From the NCBI GenBank assembly GCA_026874595.1, contig CM049316.1, positions 28,999,339 to 29,063,338 on the forward strand: 64,000 bases of DNA, in the 5' to 3' direction. A model generated the notes under the pieces. That model was not told the DNA's origin. It did not search any database and saw only the letters and a list, made by a program, of their open reading frames with translations. This DNA comes from Sipunculus nudus (Eukaryota; Annelida; Sipuncula; Golfingiida; Sipunculidae). A program made the translations under genes and the position numbers. This document shows positions 44,589 to 56,500 of the stretch, piece by piece; position 1 is the first letter of the stretch, and each line of letters opens with the position of its first letter.

Positions 44589-47500
44589 CTGAAACATGAA
44601 AAAAATACCCTCATTAACATTCACTAATAAACTAAATGTGACTCATAGTACAGTTGTGACAGTAATGTATCACAGGTCCTAATTTGTTGTATGGAAAAAA
44701 TTGTAATTATCTACTGTTATCACTCTTACTTATTATGAGTACCTTATGCACCTTGTACTTTTCATCCAGTGCAAAAGCCTTTGCATCTTTACTGAATGAT
44801 GTTAGAGCCCTGACGTGTAATTAAAAGGGGGCTTTGAGGAGCTGCTGGGAGAAATTTCCCACACTCAGAGAATGGCTTAATTACTGTGGTTGATTTTTTT
44901 GTTCAAAGTGGTGTCATATTCACGATATTTGCTTAATTACTGTGGTTGATTTTTTTGTTCAAGGTGGTGTCATATTCACGATATTTGCAAAAGGGAAACT
45001 ATCACAAAAATAAAACCTTCGTTAATACATCACCTATGTATCTTTAGTGGACAAGAATTTTCTACACATTCTCCCAATTCTCATCAAACTGTTAAGATTT
45101 AGTACACATATTAAATAATCAATGTGATAGTGGATATTACCATGTATGTTTAGGTTAATGCATTGTAAAATCGCAAAAATATGGAACCCTTGTGAAAAAA
45201 TGAAAAAAAAGTGAAAATCCAAAAAAAATTTTGCTTTGTGAATATGAAATCAACAACAGTATATAAGTATCTGTAGCATGATATTCTTACAACTAAATTA
45301 CATCCAATCACATCTAATCAAAATCTATGACTGATAATGACTGATATTTCAATGCTCAATATGAAGATCCTTGTCCATATATACCTACTGTTGGTATAAA
45401 TGCTGGCCTGGCAGTTTTTGGTACGTCTTTGGATAATGATCTGGCCTGAAAATAAAGAAAAAGAAACTGTGATTACAAATATATTGATACAAAGTACTTG
45501 CATTCAAGGTAATATCTGGTTAAAGGTAGAAAAAAAAGACATGAAAATATCTTTCTGGAGAAAATATGGTGAATGAAGTAATGAAGAATATGAACTAATG
45601 TAGACATTACGGTAAAATGCAATGTGCCACACTATGGACAAAATAAGAAACCATTTGATCAGTCCCATTATGACCTACCAGCGCTGTAGCTTGACTGTCT
45701 AAGCTGTTACAACTAGATCTCTCATAATCTGAAAGATAATATCAGTATTGCAGGAGAATATGGCAACACACACCTATATCAGAGCTACAGTACGAAATAC
45801 ATAGAAACATGACTCTTCACACTTTTGCAAATGTTTTTTTTACTGGTGTGGACATTTCCAAACAAAATCAGCTTCAGAATTCTATTCCATGGATTTTTAA
45901 GACTATGTGAGATTAAGGGCTTTTACTGATGCAGGAGTAACCTTCTGTGACACATCATATCACATTTGGACGTTCGATTCTGGGAATTCACAATTCTCAA
46001 TCCCTTCAAACTTTCATAAAGGACTAAATGGACTAAAAAATAAAAGGACTCCTAAGGACTAAATGGACTATATTTTTCTGACATCTGACCTTATTAAATA
46101 TGTGTGAATGTTGCCCATGATCAATCTCGGGGTAAGATAATCTTTTGATAAGTAAGTATGGTGAGTTTCCTGAAAATCCATCAAAGCACTGGTAAGTCAT
46201 TGCGGCAACACTTAAAGTTAACGGAGAGATGGGTGGTTGGTATACCATAATACATCCCCTCATGGACAGGTGTATAAAAGTTATTGCGAAAGGATTTTAA
46301 AATATTTGCCTGGCAGCCATATTGGATTTAACACGAGTCTAAAATGTAAAAGTAAACATCCCTCATGGGTGTCAATATTTTGTTAAACGGTTGCAGAAGA
46401 AATTCCCCTGGATTGCGGTAGCTGTATTGGAATTCGACAGGTCTGTTATTTGCAGGTCTGTAGCCTTCAAAAGCACCAATCATTCTATTAAATTTAAGAA
46501 AGATCAAATGTATTCTCACTGAGATAATGTGTGTGAAAAAAAAGAGACTGATGGACAGATGTTTTGCCTGACAGATGGATGGACAGACAGAAGGCAATCA
46601 CTTTCTGGCACCACTAACCAGAACCCTAATAAAGTTACTGTTGCTGATGGTACTTGCCTTGTCTAGGTGTTGTTTAGCTGTTGATGCGATGTCAAACACA
46701 AGGTCTTTGACCTTCTGTTCCCTCCTTCCTCTTATTATTTCTGTTTGAGACACATTGTGCTGAAAAAAAAAATATTAAACATACAGCAAAACTACAAATG
46801 TCCACCTGAACTCATTTTTACACAGTAAGTTAATTATGAGTGAATGTATACATGAACCAAACATTGCTTCATTCAAACCATACACACAGAAATTAGAGAA
46901 TTTGTGGTGCAGGGTTATAGCCATACTGTTCTGCACCGGTTAGGGGTTTGCCAGGAGGGGCTTCTGCTGGCCAGCACAAAGCTAACATTTGCAACCCACC
47001 GACCAGCACAAAAGATCTTAAAGTTGTCAAAAAACCTGCTACAGCAATGAAACTTTGGTTGCTTATTGCCCCAAACTGCATTAAATTTGTACCTGATAAG
47101 TATTTTTACAAAAATGAATCAACTGAGAGCCAAAATAATCATAAAAAAAATAGATATTACACACAAAACAATGCAAAGATAAAGCTTACCTTTTCCAAAA
47201 AAGAGTGTGTGCACCAGTGCAAATACCTGATATTATCATACTTTTTGCGTTATGAAATGCAGAATACACTAGAATCCTTTCTGTGATTAGCTGATTGCGG
47301 AGTTAAGGTCACAGTGCACATCCAGAAAGTTTCATTTTTACAGGTCTGTCTAATGGTCAGAAATCCCACTCTACCACACCAGGGGCTCTATGGCAAGCCC
47401 CTGAACCCTCCACCAGGACCACCTCAGCTTGCTTCACCAATGTCCATAAATTAAGCCAGCACTCAAATTTGTCTAGCTATAACCCTGTTGTGGTGTATGT

Positions 47501-50500
47501 ATAAATACAACAATTACCGGAAAATATTAACAAATACAGATAATTAGATATTTACAACTCTCTGAAAGATTTTTAATCATAATATATGATGCTCTAAAAA
47601 AAGATTTTCAATACAGGTCAGGTCACAAAATGCTTCACCAATGTCCATAAATTTAGCCAGCACTCAAATTTGTCTAGCTATGACCCTGTTGTGGTGTATG
47701 TATAAATACAACAATTACCAGAAAATATTAACAAATACAGATAATTAGATATTTACAACTCTCTGAAGGATTTTTAATCATAATATATGATGCTCTAAAA
47801 AAAGATTTTCAATACAGGTCAGGTCACAAAACCACAGATATCTTTAATTCAACCAGTACCACTATAGACATGTATTTCCTTTATTAATTTGAAATTGTTC
47901 TGCCAGGAGAGTTTTTATATGTATTGTGTGTGTTGTACCTACCTTAAGTAAAAGATCTACAGGGAGATAAACCCTGCTCTTGTTTCCATGGAAAGGTACT
48001 GACCGCAGTAGTGTCACAATTCCCTGTGACTTGCCAATATGGCTGGCTACATGATCAGCATTTACATCCCTCACTCCTGGAAAAAAAAGATATGTACACC
48101 TCTCTCATACAACCACTGATGTTTGTATAAAACATACCTAATGGAGATTAACTGTGGATGATCAATTTTGTTTCATACAAAGCAAGAGCAGATGAGGAGA
48201 CAAAGGGCGTTATCTTGAATAAAACAAATTTCTTGCCTCTGAAGCATAACATGAAAAAGGGAAAGATGGTGTCCGAGCTGCACTGTTGACTCAGCTGGAG
48301 CCACATCCAGCCAACTCCATCAGCAAGGCTCAAAATGGATAAATAAGGGCTGTTCCTAGATACTGAGTCTGATGTTAACAGAAATCTAGAAACGAAAGAG
48401 CTGTTATAGCTATTCTCTAGATGCCACTCCAGTCCGAGCACAAAGCGGGCCAAGCACATTCCTGTCCAATCACTGGGTGGGGGGGGGGGGGCAAATTCAG
48501 ATGGGCCAGCAGTGCAGCAGTACCAGTGTCCACTGGGGAGACAAATGCCTGAAACCCCCTCTCAGCAGCATGCAGACAGTTTGGCACCATCTAGAATCTG
48601 CCAAATGAGTAATTGTGAGCATATATTTGTTTAGTTCATCAGCAATAGCTCAACACTCTAAAGTAAGATAGTAGAGACTTGTTAATGGCTTAAACCTACC
48701 TAAACACTCCAGGGTAAGATAGTGGAGACTTGTCCATGGCTTAAACCTACCTAAACACTCCAGAGTAAGATAGTGGAGACTGGAAACTGTATTCTCAGCA
48801 TAATCTTCAACTTCCTTGATGTTATGAAACGCTCTGTCATTTTCTTGTAATTGCTGCTCCTTTGGATATAAAACAGTCAAAACAATTATATTAGGCTGAT
48901 GATTAACTATCAAAAATTCCATTTTGTTAAACTTTTATCAATAATAATATTATGTAAGGTTTCCATTGAATTCATTTCTTTCTCTTGGTCTCCATAGTTA
49001 AACAAATGACCCCTTGTTCTTAAAGCAGCCACTATAAGTCACAAACATTACTGTTATTTAATTTATAACTACTGTTAAGCTGTGTCAACATTGGGGTGTA
49101 CACATGCACACTGTGAGGCAAAGACAATGCAGTATGACAATCTAGCTTTTTTTTAATCAGCCTATGAGCAATATGCCGGACATAATTGTACTGCGCCACT
49201 CCTAAAAATGACGGCACTACTACCATGCAGGGGCATCCTTTCCCAGTGTTGTAGTTCTAAGAACACTGAGATGCCCTAAAAAATTCAAAATATTGGCTAA
49301 ATGGGTAAAAAAGTAAGATAGATACAAAATATTATAATCTAAATGACTATTGATTTTTATAAGGCGTATGATATAATTTCCAAAAAGTCCTTTTCCGTCA
49401 TTGTCTTTGATCAAAAAACAAGGCCTACAGGCCTAATGCAAACCTGTGCATATGGATATACACCAGGTATAATGCTTCAATGCTGAACCACTACTTTTCA
49501 TATATATGAACAATGCAAGTACTAAACATTTTGAACAAGAAACAATACACAAACATCACTGCTGAAATTCTGGCATGGGTGCACACAACACAAAAATTAT
49601 TGTAGGTGGCACCACCAGTCTTGTATATGACAAAGCTATTTGACATGTATAAATATGCCCAATTTCAGGCTGTTATATCAAATTCCTCCATAGAATTAAG
49701 CAGGCACATACACTTTGCAAAAGTCATTGTAGATGGTGACACCTGTCTTGTGAACGAGAAAGCCATTAAAGACACATAGACAGGTCAGAATATCAGGCCT
49801 TGAGTCTAATGCACCGGGCTGACCAGGCTTTGGTGAGAAAGGCTGTTGCCCCGAGTGTACTGTGACAAATTACTGGCTCAGGCTACTGCACTGAGTGAAC
49901 TCTTGACCTGCACCTGGCTAGACTGAGTGAACTTTTGACCTGTACTTGGCTGCACTGAATGAACATGAGGTGATCACATGATACTCATGAGGTGATCACA
50001 TGCTACCCATGAAATGATCACATGCTGCTCATGAGGTGATCACATGCCTTGTGCTTGGCTGCACTGATTGAACTCTTGGCCTAAATATGGCTGCACTGAA
50101 TGAACTCTTGATCTGTTGCCAAATCTGAAACAGTTGGCAGTTTCTCAACCTATTCAAGAAACATACACAATCTTGGCCTGTTATGTAACTCTGCTAAAAT
50201 TTATCCAACAAAAACCATTTGAACAAACTTGAGAAGGCTCGCCTCTGGGATCATTTCTGTAAAATATTGAACAATTTGGCTGGACTCTTTACAAGAAGAA
50301 GAAGTTTTTATCAGCTTTTTCCCTGTAAAATCTAAGTAAATGCAGATAGCAAAAATAAGCTGAATCCATCAACATTTGATATGTGACTGATAATTGCATA
50401 AAATTTGGGGATGGTAGCTCCTGCTATTCCTGAGAAATTATGAATAATGTACAGATGATATGTAATATCATAAATCTACATTTTTTAAAAGCTTTTAAAA

Positions 50501-53500
50501 AAACATTCTTGTCAATATTTTCCATAGATATTCTAAAATCTAAATGTCTAGAGGCATGATGTAATGGATGCTGATAAACTGGTGCTAGGCTAGATGTATC
50601 TGCTTCAGACAGCTAACATATATGGTAAAATGACTCAATTCAATCTTTATAATTCAGCCAAAATTCATTTTTTGGAACCATAAAAGACAATTATTATTAG
50701 AATGATTCAGGGTATTATTCTTGCAAAATATTAAACAAACTGGCCTCAGTATCATCAGTCGAAAAACGTTTTGTAGGTTTATAACTCATATGGGAAAATA
50801 CAGCAAAATGGCAAAGTTCAGCTTCCCTTAACTCAGCCAAAAATCATTGAACCAAAACCATTTGAACAAACTTCAATTATCAATTTCTAAGGATAATTAA
50901 TTTGTGAGATTTAAGAATTTGGCCCAGTGGTTTTTGAGAAGAAGATTTTTGTAGCCACTTAGCTAACATGGGCTGTCATGGCATATGACTAAATTCAGCT
51001 TCCGATAACTCAAATAAAAGTCACTGAACTGAGACCATTTGAACAAACTTGAATTATCAACATCTAAGGATAATTAATGTGTGAGATTTAAGAATTTTGC
51101 CTAGTGGTTTTTGAGAAGATGATTTTTGTAGCCACTTAGCTTACATGGGCTGTTATGGCATATGACTAAATTCAGCTTCCCATAACTCAGCCAAAAGTCA
51201 CTGAACTGAGACCATTTGAACAAACTTGAATTATCAACATCTAAGGATAATTAATGTGTGAGATTTAAGAATTTAGCCCAGTGGTTTTTGAGAAGAAGAT
51301 TTTTGAAGCCACTTAGCTAACATGGGCTGTTATGGCATATGACTTAATTCAGCTTCCCATAACTTAGCCAAAAGTCACTGAACTGAGACCATTTGAACAA
51401 ACTTCAGAAAGCACTACCCTAGGATCATTTCTGTGCGATATTAAACAATTTGGCCATTTCGTTTCAGAGAAGAAGTTATTTGTAGCTGTCAGTATGATAC
51501 GGGCACTGATGACCCCCGTACAAAAAAGGCCAATGCAGGTGGCGCCACCAATACCTCAATTTCAGATATGACTCATGTGACCAACATTGGCATAAAATTT
51601 GGTGATGATAGCTCAAGCCATTTCTGAGATTGTAATTTTAGTATGCTTTTTTGGACAGATGACTAAGTTCAACTTCCTGTAACTCGTCCAAAAATCACCG
51701 AACTTAAACCATTCGAACAAACTTGAGAGAGATTGTTCCAGGAATCATTTCTGTAAAATATTGGACAATTTGGCTGTACAGATTCGGAGAAGAAGATTTT
51801 TTAAGCTTTTTTAGCTTTTTCCCTATAAAATCTAAGAAAATGCAGTTAGCCAAAAAATAAGCAAAATCCGATAGAGTTTTTTAGATGACTAATTTTATGC
51901 ATAAGATTTCGTGATGCTAATTCTTGCCGTTTTCAAGATAGTATGGGTTAACATACAGACGACGGACGACGCCACACCATCGCAAAAGCTCACAGGTTCG
52001 CTAAAAATTAACCCAGAATAACCATTTAGCTTTTCATCTTGTCAGCATTGAAATTTAAGGCAAAGCCAATATTAAGAAGGATATCGTCACCCTGGAGACC
52101 CAACGTGACGACCAAAAATGTCTGATTTGACCTACGATTATAAATTTTGCCAGATTAATGTGTACACCCAAAACTGATTGTTGTCATTGTCATCGCCGTT
52201 GCTGGATAACCATATGATTGTGTACATAGCTTTACTGCATTTGTTTAAACAACTCTAGGTATAAGTGATTATCATTGGTGTGAGTTTCACGACGGTGCCT
52301 TTTATTCTGTTCAACTGATTGCACTAATGCCATTTTATCATGATCATATATGTGACCCTGAAAATGTGTCACAGTCATCTAAATACAACCTTCACCTAGA
52401 TACTCATATATGATCCAAATCTAATCAACCATTTATGTAAATGTTTATTCATACCACCAAAGAAAAACACACATTAGCAGCAAATGGCATGTCTGGCACT
52501 CACCCTGGCAGATATCAGCCTCATTAGCCATCTCCGAGTGAGTTGATGCTTCTTTATAGCCTACATAGATAAAATAAAAAAATAAATAAAATTAACAGAT
52601 AAAGATAAGATAAAATTCATCTATACAAAGCAGGCTTAGGTTAAAACACAAGTGCATTTGCATTTCTAAATGTCACATTAACAATTAAATGCAGAGATGA
52701 AAACATTTGATTTTCAAATGCTTATCTGAAGTTATATTTGAGATTAATAATATGAGAAATACTTTCATGAAAAATCACTTCATGATTTTCAATAATATAC
52801 TTCCATAATTGAATTCAGTGGCTTAGTGCATTGTGTGTACCGTCATGTAAAAAAATGAAAGAAGTACATGTACCATCAAAGACTTTAATGGGAAAAGTAT
52901 TTCTAAGATATCTCACCTGATTTAAAATTTCATTTTAATAACAAGCATACCATATTTCAATGGACTTATAGATACCTTGTAATGATGCTGAGACTGACAG
53001 TCACTATGGCAATGAGATGGAGAAAATGGTGAAATCATGCTTGCAGAATCAGGGAGGATTCAGATTGCTGACCATCCCGGAACAGTTATGCCTGCTGACC
53101 AGTAAGTATTACAGAGTACCCACACTTTCAGCAGATACAGAAAAACCTCAACTAACAATCACCTCGATTAAACAACCAACCCAAAATAATGACCACTTGT
53201 TCATGGTCTCTGGCCCCTATTCTTGTATGGTCTTTATGTAAGTCCTGGCCTAAATGACCACATTGGAAATGCAACCACTTAACCAGGCTCTTGTTTGTGG
53301 TTTTAATTTCGAGCTTTCTTGGTACATTTTTCATGACCTTTAACAGGGATCATAATAAATTGAAATGTTCACCTTTCCAGCAGAAAAGCATGAATACAAG
53401 TTTGCCTTTCCCCAGAAGAATTGCCTTTCTTCTTAAAGATAGGTCTTTGAATAATATCAACCTTTTATTCACACTTCGCTCAGTGTAATTCTGATTCTGC

Positions 53501-56500
53501 CTTTTGACATGCAATCCTACATACATGCACACATGCATGCAAAAAGAACTGAATATCTCAATACTAACACTGGTATATCAGGAACACTATTGTGCAGTGA
53601 ATAAAAAACAGGAAAATATATGAGATGAGGGCCTGAATGCAGGAAAGTATAAGAATAACATTACAGACCATTTTTCAAGAAAAATATAGAGAGTCAGTGG
53701 AACACCCCCTGTAAAATATTTTGTTTTTGTGTCATGTTTGTAACTACTTATCAGCTACTAATGTGGAAAAAAATCTGGGTATTCACCTTACCAACAGACT
53801 GGTACAAAATGAAAACAAGTGACCCATGGGTCATGACGCTCAGCTGCCAAGCATGACCTGCGACATCATGGGCTGAGATTCACAACTTCCAGTCAAATTT
53901 TGAAGAAGCAATTTGCCAATTTGTTGAAATTTTCTACAACAACAGAAATATATATCATCTATGTCTGGTTAAAACACAGTGAATTGATGGTCTGAGGAAA
54001 ATTTATGATTGTTAAGGTATCCAGAACTATTCCCATAGCTAACTTGATACCTGTCAGTCTCAAAAGGAACACCACAAAGGGCAAATATTAGATCAAAATA
54101 TATAGCAAAAATCAAGGAAATCCATGCAAGAATTATTGAGAAACAGGTGCTTCTGTATGAATTTTTATTCAATACAAGCCAACTGTACTGCACTTTCATA
54201 TATAATGATAATATTTATTAAGAAATATTTGACCCAATCCTTTGCAAGATTACATTAATATACGTCCAACTGCCTTCACTTTAACAGTTCTTGAGATAAT
54301 ATGATCAAAAGGAATTTAAAGATGGTTGCCTGGTGGCCATTTTGGACTTCTGACAGGTCTGAAATCAGACAACAACCATTCTCTAAATCGGACCAAAAAT
54401 TTAAGGAAAATTACTGAAACTGCACTGAAAAAAAGGATTTCTAAGGTGGCTAACTGGCAGACATAATGGATTTCTGACAAGTCTGACATTTGATATCACA
54501 CATCCTCCAATAAGAGACCAAACTTGGGGCAAATTCTCCAAATGATGTTACAGTAATGAATGTCCAAAAGAATTCAAAAGGCATGTTCAGGTGCTCATAT
54601 CAGATTTACAGATATGCAAATGTAAAAGTGTAGGTCCAATATTTTTTATTATCACTCTGCTTTTCAATGGGGTCAGCAGGGTTGGTAAACTGCAAAACCT
54701 GAAAGAAAAGAAATGCAGAAAGCACGACTAAGAGTCTTGTAATAAAATAAAGCCATCCTAAATCAAGTACACATCCACATATTATGAGAACAAACACTTG
54801 CTTTTATATGTGGTGATTTATATAAAAATATTCAGATATCTAGGAAACTAAGTTTATTGCTATGATTCCATAAAATAAACTGCAAAATGTTCCCATCATC
54901 TTATAAATCTGTAGCTAAACCTTAATACTATACTCTCATAGTGTTAATTCCTGGCTGAAGTATTCCAACAACAGTGTTTTGTTATGCAGTAATGAGGTAC
55001 TTATCACTCAGCCTTATCACTTAATAGCCTGATACAAAAGGGAGTCATATGTCACCAGTGTCACTCACAATTACAGCCACACGGTGAGATGTACCAGCTG
55101 GAGTGCAGGCTTATATATACAAGAAAAATAGAGATGGTCTACAAAATAAGTTGACCTGACCTATGACCTTGGCCTTTTGCCCACATATCAACTGGATTCT
55201 TTCTAAATGATGGGTAACTACTAACCAATTACATCTGGCTGGGTGTAATTACTTGGCAACCAATGAGTGAATAACTTAGACCTGCAACCTTTGACCTCAA
55301 AATCAATTAGTTATTTCTTCATGCAAAAAGACCCATAAATATGAAGTTTGAATCACATTGAGTGATGCATAGATGTGGCATATGTGAAAGACTGAAGATT
55401 TGGGTTGAACAGTTTCACTTTAAATATGTTCACAAGCATTTAGAACAATATTGTGACCTTTGACCTTTTGAACTAAACTTCAATAGGCTTCTTCCTCTAT
55501 TGGTAGGTAAGCCATATATGACAGATGGAAAGTACAGATTGAAAAGTTTGCCTGAAAATGACTCCACGCAAGAAGAGGGTGCTGTGAACTTGACCTTTGA
55601 CCTCAAAATCAACAGGTCTTTTCCCCTGTTGGCAGAGAAGCGATACCAGTGCTGAAAGGTTTGGAATGAAAGGTCTAGCTTAAAATGTGTCCACAACCTT
55701 TTCAAAGAAGTGGATCCTGTGACCCTGACCTTTGACAATGTGACCTCAACATCTATAGGATTCTTCTCCCACTTAGTAGGTGAGCTATATGTGAAAGATC
55801 AAAGAATTGGGATTAAAGGTTTGGCTTAAAATGCATCCACAGGCTTTTCAAAGAAGTTGGTTCTGTGACCTTGACCTTTGACCTTGTGACCTCAAAATAA
55901 TTATGGTTCTTCCCCTGTTGGTAGGTGAGCTGTATGTGAAAGATGGAAGGTTTGGGATGAAAATTTTGGCTAAAAGAATTATTTCTGGGGGGTGCAAACA
56001 CACCCCTTTACTTCGAGAATAGAGGTCGCAGTGACCTAATTTCAGGTTTGCAAGGAGATCTTTTTAGAACCTCTAAGACTGCATAGGGTTCATGGCCCTA
56101 GCCCCTACGGTTACGATTTGTGCCCTGCTAACGGCCGGCCGGACGGCCGGACAGACAGACGGAAGGACGACGGACAAAGACCCATCGCTTTAGCCCAGCA
56201 TGACTGAAAGTCAGCTCAGCTAAAAAAGCCTTTCCATACACGTGTTTGCCTGAGACAGGTGGAAAAGCAGTATAATGGCCCCTGTTTGACATGAGCATGG
56301 TTCACATTGCCAAACAATTGGGAACAGTTCTGAATGTTCTGTTCTTTTTCCCCAATAATATCCAACCAGATAAAATTATTAGTTTTATGGTACTAGTATC
56401 TGGCACAGCTATAGGGCAGTCAGAGTAATAGAAAGCTTTAAGATGTGACAAATCAGTAACCAAATGTACAACCAGTCCCGGTGGTTGAGTGGTTAATATC

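Noticed and set aside
45318-45389. NDUFAF6 exon g ending at GTAG|GTATAT
   Set aside because: That donor puts the last exon out of frame (stop after three codons); ACA|GTAGGT keeps the family C-terminus.
55430-56001. Minus-strand repeated protein frames
   Set aside because: Translations of the TGACCTTTGACCT tandem repeat.
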